The translations under genes and the position numbers were made by a program. Below the pieces are notes generated by a model. The model worked only from the letters and a program-made list of their open reading frames with translations, ran no database searches and was not told where the DNA came from. A DNA stretch of 14,109 nucleotides from Verrucomicrobiota bacterium (lineage in GTDB: Bacteria > Verrucomicrobiota > Verrucomicrobiia > Opitutales > Opitutaceae). Shown here piece after piece: positions 7,326 through 14,109 of this stretch (positions are counted from its first letter, which is position 1; each line of letters starts with the position of its first letter). The stretch covers positions 1 through 14,109 of the forward strand of contig JAEWIY010000093.1 of the NCBI GenBank assembly GCA_023386835.1, given 5' to 3'.

Positions 7326-7401
7326 TGGTGGGCCCACTGGGATTCGAACCCAGAACCAAAGGATTATGAGTCCTCTGCTCTAACCGTTGAGCTATAGGCC
7401 C
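7326..7401 (-). tRNA. tRNA with CAT anticodon (elongator Met, or Ile2 if lysidine-modified)
   Basis: The minus strand folds as a complete cloverleaf. The acceptor stem is GGGCCTA with TGGGCCC (seven pairs, one T-G). The D arm is AGCTCAACGGTTAGAGC. The anticodon stem GAGGA/TCCTT encloses loop CTCATAA, with anticodon CAT at 7366-7368. The T arm is CTGGGTTCGAATCCCAG. Discriminator A is followed by an encoded CCA at 7326-7328. CTCATAA loops occur in both elongator tRNA-Met and TilS-modified tRNA-Ile2, and I cannot separate them by eye. A TTGACC at 7439-7444 (minus strand) is a possible -35 box, but the matching -10 region (GAACGT) is poor. Confidence 0.95.
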
Positions 7402-7661
7402 GGAAAGTGCGCACGACGTTCAGCACGTGCCCCCGGTTGGTCAATCGCACGTTGCCTGAGGCTTCGCTTTCGATTGCGAACGTTCAGGGAGCTCGTCAGC
7501 TACCTCGAGCAGCTGATGACGGAAGAGAAATCCCGCCCGCCCTAATCCAGCGCGGTTTGGGATTACCTTGAACGCTGGGACTATCAACTATCGGCCTGCC
7601 CCCATTGGCTTCGATGCCGAGCCTTGGAAATGGAATTCGCCCGTCTGCGGGTTCAAACCGG

Positions 7662-7796
7662 TTAATCGGCACTGTAAAACTTCGACCAAGCCGACTCCCG
7701 TTGTGTTGTTCACGCCAGATACGATCGCCGTATAGACTCCTGGCTCCAACCAAGTCACAAGCGCGGCGTCTTGGCTTCCGCGGAGGCTAACGGAGA
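7662..7796 (-). pseudogene. C-terminal remnant of a large surface or secreted protein, frameshifted and truncated
   Basis: The minus strand encodes SVSLRGSQDAALVTWLEPG and then VYTAIVSGVNNTTGVGLVEV. This resembles a C-terminal tail (GSxDAAL..L.PGxYTA.VSGV..TTGVxLVEVY) that I associate with large extracytoplasmic proteins of Opitutaceae. After VEV the frame runs on without the expected end. Dropping one T from the TTTT at 7676-7679 restores VEVYSAD and a TAA at 7662, the usual ending. The 5' side stops at the edge of the inverted-repeat element at 7797, and no upstream part is recognisable beyond that element. I infer a dead fragment with at least one frameshift. Identification rests on remembered family resemblance. 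Confidence 0.65.
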
Positions 7797-7973
7797 GGGG
7801 TCAGGCCGCTGTTTGTTGATTTGATGGCCTGAGATTGGAGGGAATTCAGCCCGGCAGTCGCGAGCCAAGCACAAAGCGAGGCAGCGCCGGTTAGGTCGAG
7901 GCTCGTTGACGAACCGTCCGGGTGGGCTCTTGAACCCCGCCTGTCGGAAATCAACAAACAGCGGCCTGACCCC
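7797..7973. mobile_element. 177-bp element bounded by perfect 26-bp inverted repeats (MITE/REP-like)
   Basis: The left end (7797-7822) begins GGGGTCAGGCCGCTG and ends TTGATTT. The right end (7948-7973) is its exact reverse complement, 26 of 26 bases. The 125-base interior holds no convincing gene. No clear target-site duplication is visible. GGGGTCAGG-type termini recall repeats found near REP-associated tyrosine transposases, but that link is from memory and no transposase is in the window. It abuts the truncated gene remnant, so it may mark the breakpoint. Confidence 0.75.
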
Positions 7974-7997
7974 ATGGATCGGCCCCCCAAACGTGTT

Positions 7998-8053
7998 CCG
8001 ATCGCCACCGGCGGCTTCTGCCGGACGGGGATGCTCGCCGCCGGCGGGATCGG
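7998..8053. other. Hairpin downstream of the haloperoxidase-like gene
   Basis: CCGATC (7998-8003) pairs with GATCGG (8048-8053), and CCGGCGGC (8008-8015) pairs with GCCGCCGG (8037-8044), around a 21-base loop. It begins about 18 bases past the minus-strand stop codon at 8071, so it may help end that transcript or protect its 3' end. No T run follows, so it is not a standard intrinsic terminator. Confidence 0.4.
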
Positions 8054-8070
8054 GACCACGCGCACGAGCC

Positions 8071-9357
8071 TCACTTCAGCTGGCCGGTCTTTTGGCCGTG
8101 CAGCGGCAGGCAGGCGTTCTCGAGCACGTATTCGCCGATCTTGAGACCGAGGTCCAAGGCATCCTGATCGGCGAAGCGGAAGTGCAGACCCGACACGATG
8201 CGGGCTCTGACGAGCTCCGCTCCCGCCGCGTCGAAATTCGAGAACGAGCGCACCACGCCGGCCAAGGCTGCCGCGTCCGTTTCGACCACGAAGCTCGTGT
8301 CTTCACCGAAGAAGGCGGCCAGCACCGCCAGCCCCCCGCCAGCCACACCGCACAACCCCGAAGGATAATCCGGATACGGCGGCGTCGTGATGAGCGGAGT
8401 CCAATTCGCTTCCGTTTCCGTCGCCGGGTTTCCGTCCGCGCCGGCAAACTCGATCGCCGTGATCGGGCGCCAGAACATGTACATGTCTTTTCCGCGCCAA
8501 ATCGCGATGGTGGAGTCAGCGATCGCCACATTGAGCAGACAGAACAGGCGCGCATTTTCCGACAACGTGGTGTGACGCTGGGCCGCCAGCACCTGCGCAA
8601 CGCGGTTCCATTGATAGGTCGGGGTGCTCGCGGTCGCCCAGAATCGGGACATCAACGTTTCATCAGCCGTTCGATCGGTGCTGTTCACCCCACCCAGCCG
8701 CTTCACTTCGTTATACGCCGCCGTGTACGCGTCGCTCGTCAATGCCGGCGGACCAGGGAGAGGGAAATACAACGGGCTCGGCAGCACCCACGTTGTGGTA
8801 AAGCCGAGTTGGGACGCAGCAAAGGGAGCAAAGGCGGGTGGAGTCGGCCGCCACTGTCCGATGTTCATTCCGCCAATGTTCGGTGGCGGGGGCGGGGTGA
8901 AACCGTCGGCATTGCGCCACGCCACAACCGCGTCCGCGACTGCCTTGCCCCACCCGAGGCCCAGTTCAATGGACCGGCTGCTTTCGGTGGCTCGGCTGCT
9001 GTTGATGGCCGTCAGTGAACTCGCCCGTTTCGCCGCCAAGGTCGCCGCCTGCGTTGGATACAAGTGCACGAGGCTCGCGTAGGCGGCTTCGACCACCGCG
9101 GCTCGACGCGAGGCGCCGGCCGGGGCTGCGGGTTGCACGTGGATCCAGCTGTAGCGTTTTTCGACGCCGTTGTGCGCATCAAAAACCGCGGCATGCACCG
9201 TCGCAGCATTGCGGATCGCGACGATCGGCGAGCTGCCCGTCGCACGAAATGTGTCCAACATGATCTGGTTCCAATCGGTGACCTCGTCGCCGCGGACGAG
9301 CGTCGCAAGCTGGCCAAGGAGTATGGCCAGCAACGGGTATCTGAATGATGTTTGCAT
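8071..9357 (-). CDS. Secreted vanadium-dependent haloperoxidase/PAP2-like protein with a changed active site
   Basis: The 428-residue protein starts with a Sec-type signal peptide (MQTSFRYPLLAILLGQLATL, cleavage near VRG-DE), so it acts outside the cytoplasm. The C-terminal half carries the vanadate/phosphate pocket of the vanadium haloperoxidase and PAP2 acid phosphatase superfamily: K290 and R297 in KDMYMFWRP, S333-G334 in YPDYPSGL, and R386 and H392 in ARIVSGLHFRFADQD. The normal second motif is PSGH; here Leu335 replaces the acid-base His (H404 in Curvularia chloroperoxidase). The codon is TTG. The other anion-binding residues and the vanadate-ligand His remain. Haloperoxidase activity is therefore doubtful; a phosphatase, another oxidation, or simple binding is possible. 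The ATG at 9357 is preferred over the upstream frame because it gives the signal peptide. It is convergent with nothing and follows the kinase gene by 206 bases in the same direction. Confidence 0.85.
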   Translation of the reverse strand: MQTSFRYPLLAILLGQLATLVRGDEVTDWNQIMLDTFRATGSSPIVAIRNAATVHAAVFDAHNGVEKRYSWIHVQPAAPAGASRRAAVVEAAYASLVHLYPTQAATLAAKRASSLTAINSSRATESSRSIELGLGWGKAVADAVVAWRNADGFTPPPPPNIGGMNIGQWRPTPPAFAPFAASQLGFTTTWVLPSPLYFPLPGPPALTSDAYTAAYNEVKRLGGVNSTDRTADETLMSRFWATASTPTYQWNRVAQVLAAQRHTTLSENARLFCLLNVAIADSTIAIWRGKDMYMFWRPITAIEFAGADGNPATETEANWTPLITTPPYPDYPSGLCGVAGGGLAVLAAFFGEDTSFVVETDAAALAGVVRSFSNFDAAGAELVRARIVSGLHFRFADQDALDLGLKIGEYVLENACLPLHGQKTGQLK

Positions 9358-9563
9358 GACGATTTGGGGTGCGTCGGAACAGGTGCGGGGCGCGTGACAA
9401 CGCGGCCGAGGGCCCGACGTCACCCTTCATGCGCAAACGGCGCGAAAAAGAGGCCACGTTCCTGAAGCGGTACGTGCACGTTGTGCGATCCCGGAGAACG
9501 CGCTGATCAACGCGTCGCAAATGAAGTCCCCGCCGCAACGCCCTCGGCGCGCGCTCCGGCTCA

Positions 9564-12401
9564 TTACGGAGTACTCACAAATTCGCCGCGGGTGTTTCGT
9601 TCGGACCAGTAGCCCACAAGGCCCGACTCAATCAGCGCCCGCTCGACGTACTTAGGCTCCAGCCAGCCATCGAGGTTCAGCTCGGCGTCCGGCGGGAGCA
9701 GGCCAAATCGTCGGGCATCTTCACCGTCGCGGCGCAGTTTCGCCTGATAGAAGTCATCGAACAGCGGCGACATGAAGAGTTTCATTCGCGGGCCTGCACT
9801 GGCTGCTCTCAACGCTTTCAACCGCTCGGGCGAATGGGCCCATGCCGCCAGAACCGTCTCGCGGTTGGGTTCGTACGAAATCCACGCCGCGGCCTTCACC
9901 AACGCAGTGACGACGCGTTGCACGACCTCCGGATGCCGTCGTTCGAACTCCGCCGAGACGACCAATTTGCCCGCACTGTCCGCATCAAACTCGCTCTCGA
10001 CCGCAACGATGCGTGCACCGGCCAAGAGGGCAAGCCCGGCGCCCCAACTCTCCGCCATGCACGCTTCCAGCTCACCCGCGGAGAACGCCGTATCGATCGC
10101 GGCATGACCCGCGTAGGACACGAAGCGAAACCCCGCCACCTGAAGACCGTGACGCTCGATCAACCGGCAGAGAGCAAGGTGAGAACGTGTATTCAAACAG
10201 ATCCCCACCCGGCGCCCCTGCAGATCGGCGAGGGTCTGGATCGGGCCGTCCGATGGAACCACCAGCGCCATGCGCGCGTGCAAACCCCCACTGGGCAGCA
10301 CGAGCTTGTGTCCCAGCCCGACGATGCGGGCGCTCCATGCATGAAGTGGCCCCACCTCCGCCAAGTCCAGGTCGCCGCGCGCCGCGATTTCCCTGGCGGT
10401 GTAGTAGGATGGCGAACTCCACTCGATGCGGATGCCGTCGGTCGCGAATTCCTGCTCCAGGATCCGTTGCTGATAGGCGAGACTGAGCACATTCGGCATC
10501 AGCGGCTTCCCGCCGGCAAAACCGCCCGCCATTCCGATGCGGATAACGGTGATCGGAGCGGCTGGTGCTTCCGTGGGCGAGGATTCGCCGGCGGCGCCCA
10601 AGGAGGGCGTGGCGTTTCCCATGAGCCGCCGCACGTGCAGCGCAGCATTTCGCGAGGCTCGTGTATCCACGTGATCGATTCCGAGTCGTCGCTCCCGGAT
10701 CTCGGCTGCTTCGGACAGCAGCGCGGCGGCTTCAGCCCACCGACCCTGGTTCCGACGGACTTCGCCGAGCTCGTGCAGCAAACCTGCCACCGCCGGATGA
10801 TCGTTTCCCCACGCGTCCCGCCGAAGCCTCAACGCCCGTTCGTACATGACTCCGGCGGCGGAGTACTCGCGCAGGTCGCGATAGATGCCGCCAAGGGTTT
10901 CCCGAAAGCTGGCTTCAACGTCAGGATGGTTCGCCAGGCTCGTGTTCATCCGGACCACGGTTTCATCCAGGATCGTGCGCAGGAGCCGCGTGTCCCGCCC
11001 AAGCGCCACCTGCGGACCTACTCCGGCCAGCATGTCCTCCATCAAACGCGCCAGCTGCAAACTCCGCGACGCTTCCAAGTCGGCCTGTTGCCGGGCCTCA
11101 CGCTCTCGCAGCAACGCGAGCGCGGAGAGCGTCAGCCCTGTCGCCAACGCCATGACCACCGCCGCCAGTGCCCCGAACAGCAGTTTGTTTCGGCGCATGA
11201 GCTTGCACAGCGTGTACACGGTGCTCGGCGGACGCGCGCTCACAGGCTCGTTCCGCAAAAAGCGCTGCAAGTCGAGCGCGAGCCCGCTCGCCGTCCCGTA
11301 ACGCCGGGAACGATCCTTCTCCAGGCAACGCATCACGATCCAATCAATATCGCCCTGCAGCCATGCGCGAAGCCTGGTCGGATCCGTTCGGCGTCGGGTT
11401 GCGAGGACGAGCGCCTCAATCGGGCTGAGCGAATGCACGTAGGCCGAGGGCCGCAGCGGTTCCTTCTCCCGAACGATTCGCCTGAGCTCGTCAACCCCGC
11501 CCCGCATCAGTTCGCCCGCAGCAAATGGCGTGCGGCCGGCGAGCAGTTCATACAACAGCACGCCCAGGCTGTAGATGTCGCTTCGTGTATCGACGTCGGC
11601 ACGACCGCCCGTCTCCAGTTGCTCCGGACTCATGTAGGCGGGCGTGCCGATGAACTGCTCCCCCGCGGTCAACAGCGTCCGCTCCGTCAGCCGTTCGTGC
11701 ATCGCTTTGGCGATGCCAAAGTCGATGATCTTCGGCGCCGGCGCACCGTCCTGCATCGCCACCAGGAGGTTGGAGGGTTTGAGATCCCGATGAATGACCC
11801 CCTTCTGGTGCGCGTGCTCAAGGGCCGAGCAGATCTGGATGAAAAGACGGACGCGTTCGGTGAGGCTGAGCCGTTGCTCATCGCAGAACTGGGTCACCGG
11901 AACCCCGTGCACAGGTTCCATCACGAAGAACGGCCGGCCTTGGGCCGTCGCCCCCGCATCGAGCACATGCGCAATGTTGGGATGATCCATCAGCGCGAGG
12001 GCCTGCCGCTCCGCTTCAAAACGCGCGATCATCTCGCGCGTATCCATACCCAGCTTGATGATCTTCAACGCCACCTGGCGCCGCACCGGCTTCCGTTGCT
12101 CGGCCAGGTACACGCCGCCGCAACCGCCCTCACCGAGCTTGTGCAGGAGCGTATAGGGGCCGATGGTGGAGCCTTCCTCGTACTCGACCCGCCGGCTCGC
12201 TTGGGTTCGCAGCAGCTCGGCCGAATCGCCCAGGGGCGACACCTCCAGTCGTGCGCCGGCGCCGTCGTAACCACGCAACAGCGCCATCATTCGTGCCTCC
12301 AGCGGCATGTCGCCACCGCAGGCGCGCGCAACAAAGGCAGCTCTCTCCGCGAAGGAGTGATCCAAGGCCTCTGCAAAAATGCGCTCCTCCAGCTTCATCA
12401 T
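9564..12401 (-). CDS. Transmembrane Ser/Thr protein kinase fused to TPR-like repeats and an SsuA/NMT1-type solute-binding domain
   Basis: 945 residues in four parts. (1) A cytoplasmic N-terminus and Hanks-type kinase (about 81-385): glycine loop GEGGCGGVY (90-98), VALK Lys113, HRDLKPSN (204-211), DFG (227-229) and GTPAYMSPE (252-260), so all catalytic motifs are intact. (2) One membrane helix (about 408-431). (3) A helical stretch (about 432-595) with TPR-like units, for example YSAAGVMYERALRLRRDAWG and GRWAEAAALLSEAAEIRERR. (4) A domain (about 616-930) with the order and motifs of periplasmic sulfonate/taurine/nitrate-type binding proteins: IRIGMAGG, REIAARGDLDLAEVG, LADLQGRRVGI, AAIDTAFSAGELEA and RHPEVVQRVVTALVKA. 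The topology puts parts 3 and 4 outside. ATG 12401 has AAGGAG about 12 bases upstream; the longer frame to 12803 runs through the sigma gene and is rejected. It lies downstream of the ECF sigma gene and probably works with it. The ligand is unknown. Confidence 0.9.
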   Translation of the reverse strand: MMKLEERIFAEALDHSFAERAAFVARACGGDMPLEARMMALLRGYDGAGARLEVSPLGDSAELLRTQASRRVEYEEGSTIGPYTLLHKLGEGGCGGVYLAEQRKPVRRQVALKIIKLGMDTREMIARFEAERQALALMDHPNIAHVLDAGATAQGRPFFVMEPVHGVPVTQFCDEQRLSLTERVRLFIQICSALEHAHQKGVIHRDLKPSNLLVAMQDGAPAPKIIDFGIAKAMHERLTERTLLTAGEQFIGTPAYMSPEQLETGGRADVDTRSDIYSLGVLLYELLAGRTPFAAGELMRGGVDELRRIVREKEPLRPSAYVHSLSPIEALVLATRRRTDPTRLRAWLQGDIDWIVMRCLEKDRSRRYGTASGLALDLQRFLRNEPVSARPPSTVYTLCKLMRRNKLLFGALAAVVMALATGLTLSALALLREREARQQADLEASRSLQLARLMEDMLAGVGPQVALGRDTRLLRTILDETVVRMNTSLANHPDVEASFRETLGGIYRDLREYSAAGVMYERALRLRRDAWGNDHPAVAGLLHELGEVRRNQGRWAEAAALLSEAAEIRERRLGIDHVDTRASRNAALHVRRLMGNATPSLGAAGESSPTEAPAAPITVIRIGMAGGFAGGKPLMPNVLSLAYQQRILEQEFATDGIRIEWSSPSYYTAREIAARGDLDLAEVGPLHAWSARIVGLGHKLVLPSGGLHARMALVVPSDGPIQTLADLQGRRVGICLNTRSHLALCRLIERHGLQVAGFRFVSYAGHAAIDTAFSAGELEACMAESWGAGLALLAGARIVAVESEFDADSAGKLVVSAEFERRHPEVVQRVVTALVKAAAWISYEPNRETVLAAWAHSPERLKALRAASAGPRMKLFMSPLFDDFYQAKLRRDGEDARRFGLLPPDAELNLDGWLEPKYVERALIESGLVGYWSERNTRGEFVSTP

Positions 12402-12552
12402 GGCGGCACCGGTCTCCTTGACCGCATCATGCGCGAAAACAGAACGAGAGGGGCCGTGGGGCTGAAAAGGGCAGGCGCATGAGGGGATCTCTGCCAACCG
12501 GTCTCGCGCGGCGGAGTTCACACGCGACGGCGGCTGAACAAACTGTGGCAGT

Positions 12553-13122
12553 TCAAGTGCTCCGCATCCGTTCGATGGCTTCACCCAGCCAGGCGCGAGC
12601 GTACGACCAATCCCGCTTCGCCGTTCGCTCCGAAATCCCCAGCGCCTCCGCCGCTTCCTCAGTCGAAAGACCAACAAAATAGCGCAACTTGACGAGCTCC
12701 GCCTTCCGCGGGTCTTCCCGCTCCAAATCGTCCAGGGCGTCATGCAGACGCAGGAGTTCGTCATCTTCGACTGGCGTGGCGATTTCGCACACCGGCCCTT
12801 CAATATTGATCTTCTGAATACCTACGCCCCGACGCGCGGTCTGCTTCCGGCGGGCGTTGTCGATCAGGACGCGGCGCATGGCCTCAGCCGCCGCTCCGAA
12901 GAAATGACGCCGATTCTGCCACGCGGCCGGCTCATTGCACCCCAAACGCAACCACGCTTCGTGGACAAGCGCCGTCGCCTGCAAGGTGTGGCCATCACGC
13001 TCCTGACCGATCTTCGCGGCCGCCAGCCGCCGCAATTCGTCGTAAACCAGCGCCAGCAACTGTTCCGCGGCTTGCGGATCCCCTGCCTCCATCGCGCGCA
13101 GCACTCGCGTGATTTCGTGCAC
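12553..13122 (-). CDS. ECF-type RNA polymerase sigma factor (kinase-associated group)
   Basis: 189 residues. Region 2 spans about 10-95 (AGDPQAAEQLLALVYDELRR, then ALVHEAWLRL and FFGAAAEAMRRVLIDNARRK). Region 4 spans about 125-185, with helix-turn-helix GLSTEEAAEALGISERTAKR (151-170). The pattern fits the ECF group found beside Ser/Thr kinases in Planctomycetes and Verrucomicrobia (Pfam Sigma70_ECF-like). Where most ECF factors have the acidic DAED in region 2.2, this one has QATA (48-51), with Thr50 available for phosphorylation. No anti-sigma factor gene lies next to it; the receptor kinase follows after 151 bases. The start is GTG at 13122, chosen because MHEITRVLRAMEAGDP matches the family's beginning; an ATG ten codons later is the alternative. 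No obvious ribosome-binding site precedes it. Confidence 0.93.
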   Translation of the reverse strand: MHEITRVLRAMEAGDPQAAEQLLALVYDELRRLAAAKIGQERDGHTLQATALVHEAWLRLGCNEPAAWQNRRHFFGAAAEAMRRVLIDNARRKQTARRGVGIQKINIEGPVCEIATPVEDDELLRLHDALDDLEREDPRKAELVKLRYFVGLSTEEAAEALGISERTAKRDWSYARAWLGEAIERMRST

Positions 13123-13157
13123 GTTGCCACGATATCGACTCGGCCCGGCGCGACCAT

Positions 13158-13176
13158 CGGCTTCGCCCCGAAGCCG
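13158..13176. other. Strong hairpin in the leader of the sigma factor gene
   Basis: CGGCTTCG and CGAAGCCG form a perfect 8-bp stem around a 3-base loop, 35 bases upstream of the GTG at 13122. It could be a 5'-UTR structure or an operator-like inverted repeat. It is not followed by a T run on the minus strand, so it is not an obvious attenuator. Confidence 0.45.
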
Positions 13177-13194
13177 CCGCCGTCATGCTCATCG

Positions 13195-13204
13195 GGCAAT
13201 TGCC
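13195..13204. promoter_or_regulatory. Short palindrome between the divergent sigma and xthA genes
   Basis: GGCAATTGCC is a perfect 10-bp palindrome in the 145-base gap between the divergently transcribed sigma factor and exonuclease genes, and half of it recurs nearby as GATTGCC. It is a candidate protein-binding site, with chance occurrence quite possible. Confidence 0.2.
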
Positions 13205-13267
13205 GATTGCCGGAGGGCACGGGCGCCTTGAGTCTTCGTTCCCCACACTTTGCCCCGCGTCGCTGCC

Positions 13268-14050
13268 ATGAAGATCGTCACCTACAACCTGAATGGCATC
13301 CGGGCCCGGTTGCCGCGGCTGCTGGAGTACTTGGAGGAACAGAAACCGGACGTCGTGTGCCTCCAGGAACTCAAGTGCGCCGACGAAAACCTGCCGATCG
13401 AGGAAGTCCGGGCGGCAGGTTACGCGGGCGCGTGGCACGGTCAGAAGGCCTTCAACGGCGTGGCGATCCTGAGCCGGCTGGACGCGCCCATTGTGCTGCG
13501 GCAGCAGGGGCTTTCACCTGACCCGGCGGACACGCATAGTCGCTACGTCGAAGTCGAGCGGGGCGATTGGATCATCGCCTCGCTCTACCTGCCCAACGGC
13601 AACCCGGTCGGAACGGAGAAATTCGCCTACAAGCTTCGCTGGATGGAGCGGTTGCGCCAACGAGCGCGCGAGCTGGCGTCCCTCGGCCGCCCGGTGGTGC
13701 TGGCCGGTGACTGGAATGTGATCCCAACCGAGCTCCCGGACGACGTGTTCTCCGCCCGGGCGATGGCTCACGATGCCTTGATGCAACCCGAGAGTCGCGC
13801 CTCGTTTCAGCAGTTTTTGGACGAAGGCTGGACCGACGCCCTTCGCGCTCAGCACCCCGAAGGTCGACTGTATACATTCTGGGACTACATGGCAGGCTGT
13901 TGGCGCCGGGACGCCGGCTTCAGGATCGACCACTTCCTTCTGTCGCGTGAAGCGGCCACCCGCCTGGTCGATGCCGGGGTCGACAAAGTGTACCGCGGCC
14001 GTGACAAGGCCTCCGATCACGCCCCGACCTGGATCCAGTTGCGGAACTGA
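13268..14050 (+). CDS. xthA: Exodeoxyribonuclease III (AP endonuclease, EEP fold)
   Basis: Base-excision repair enzyme that cleaves DNA at abasic sites and removes 3' blocking groups. 260 residues, the usual family length. Family motifs in order: MKIVTYNLNGIRA (metal/active-site Asn), CLQELK (metal-binding Glu), SLYLPNGNP, LAGDWNVIPTELD-like segment GDWNVIPTELPDD (catalytic Asp and Asn), TFWDYMAGCWRRDAGFRIDHF, and the C-terminal catalytic SDHAPTW. The ATG at 13268 is chosen because the family begins MKIVTYN; the frame also has a TTG 18 bases earlier. Transcribed away from the sigma factor gene. No clear Shine-Dalgarno. Nothing is odd about the sequence, and no functional link with the neighbours is evident. 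Confidence 0.97.
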   Translation: MKIVTYNLNGIRARLPRLLEYLEEQKPDVVCLQELKCADENLPIEEVRAAGYAGAWHGQKAFNGVAILSRLDAPIVLRQQGLSPDPADTHSRYVEVERGDWIIASLYLPNGNPVGTEKFAYKLRWMERLRQRARELASLGRPVVLAGDWNVIPTELPDDVFSARAMAHDALMQPESRASFQQFLDEGWTDALRAQHPEGRLYTFWDYMAGCWRRDAGFRIDHFLLSREAATRLVDAGVDKVYRGRDKASDHAPTWIQLRN

Positions 14051-14109
14051 GATGGGGAACGTCGCGGCCTCCCGGGGCGGATGACATGAACGCGTGAGGG
14101 GCCTTAACC

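Noticed and set aside
7402..7661. Short open frames between the tRNA and the gene remnant
   Set aside because: None has a coding signature or recognisable motif; a small CCCG-CAGA-CGGG stem near 7640-7655 is too short to call.
9834..12482. 882-codon open frame on the plus strand
   Set aside because: It lies opposite the kinase gene, is rich in Arg, His and Gln, and has no motifs; a GC-rich antisense shadow.
12402..12803. Longer kinase start inside the sigma factor gene
   Set aside because: The added residues are out-of-frame sigma factor sequence; the ATG at 12401 has a ribosome-binding-like AAGGAG upstream and starts a family-typical N-terminus.
14051..14109. Tail of the window after xthA
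   Set aside because: Only 59 bases, with no open frame start, hairpin or promoter that I can support.

Overview
The window is high-GC bacterial DNA that reads best as Verrucomicrobiota, probably close to Opitutaceae. I infer this from three things: an ECF sigma factor paired with a Ser/Thr receptor kinase, a decayed C-terminal fragment ending in a surface-protein tail that I associate with Opitutaceae, and the style of the respiratory genes. No rRNA or marker gene confirms it.

Layout. (1) Bases 1-4310, minus strand: a tightly packed respiratory operon read right to left. It encodes a Rieske protein, a cytochrome b/subunit IV/cytochrome c fusion, a cytochrome c oxidase subunit II with its own heme c domain, and oxidase subunit I, which is cut by the window edge. 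Each of the three junctions is a 4-base ATGA overlap. Together they would make a quinol:cytochrome c:O2 chain of the bc-caa3 type. (2) 4381-6753, minus: a molybdopterin oxidoreductase of the FdhF/YdeP family, 70 bases upstream of the Rieske gene. (3) 6754-8070: a non-coding stretch with hairpins, a dispersed repeat, a CAT-anticodon tRNA, a frameshifted gene remnant and a 177-bp element bounded by perfect 26-bp inverted repeats. (4) 8071-9357, minus: a secreted vanadium-haloperoxidase/PAP2-like protein lacking a catalytic His. (5) 9564-13122, minus: an ECF sigma factor followed by a 945-residue membrane Ser/Thr kinase whose extracytoplasmic part carries TPR-like repeats and an SsuA/NMT1-type solute-binding domain. 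(6) 13268-14050, plus: exonuclease III.

Two systems stand out. The first is the apparent signalling pair: a receptor kinase that carries its own ABC-type solute-binding domain, beside a sigma factor whose acidic region 2.2 motif is replaced by a neutral, Thr-containing one. The reading is ligand binding outside, kinase activation inside, and phosphorylation that switches on the sigma factor. The second is the respiratory operon, where residues usually treated as mechanistically essential are changed in three subunits: the first Rieske His ligand is Asp, the cytochrome b PEWY motif reads EEWW inside a run of five Trp, and subunit I has Gln for the K-channel Lys and has lost two D-channel Asn. 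The changes sit in intact, translationally coupled genes, so they look like a divergent working complex and not decay.
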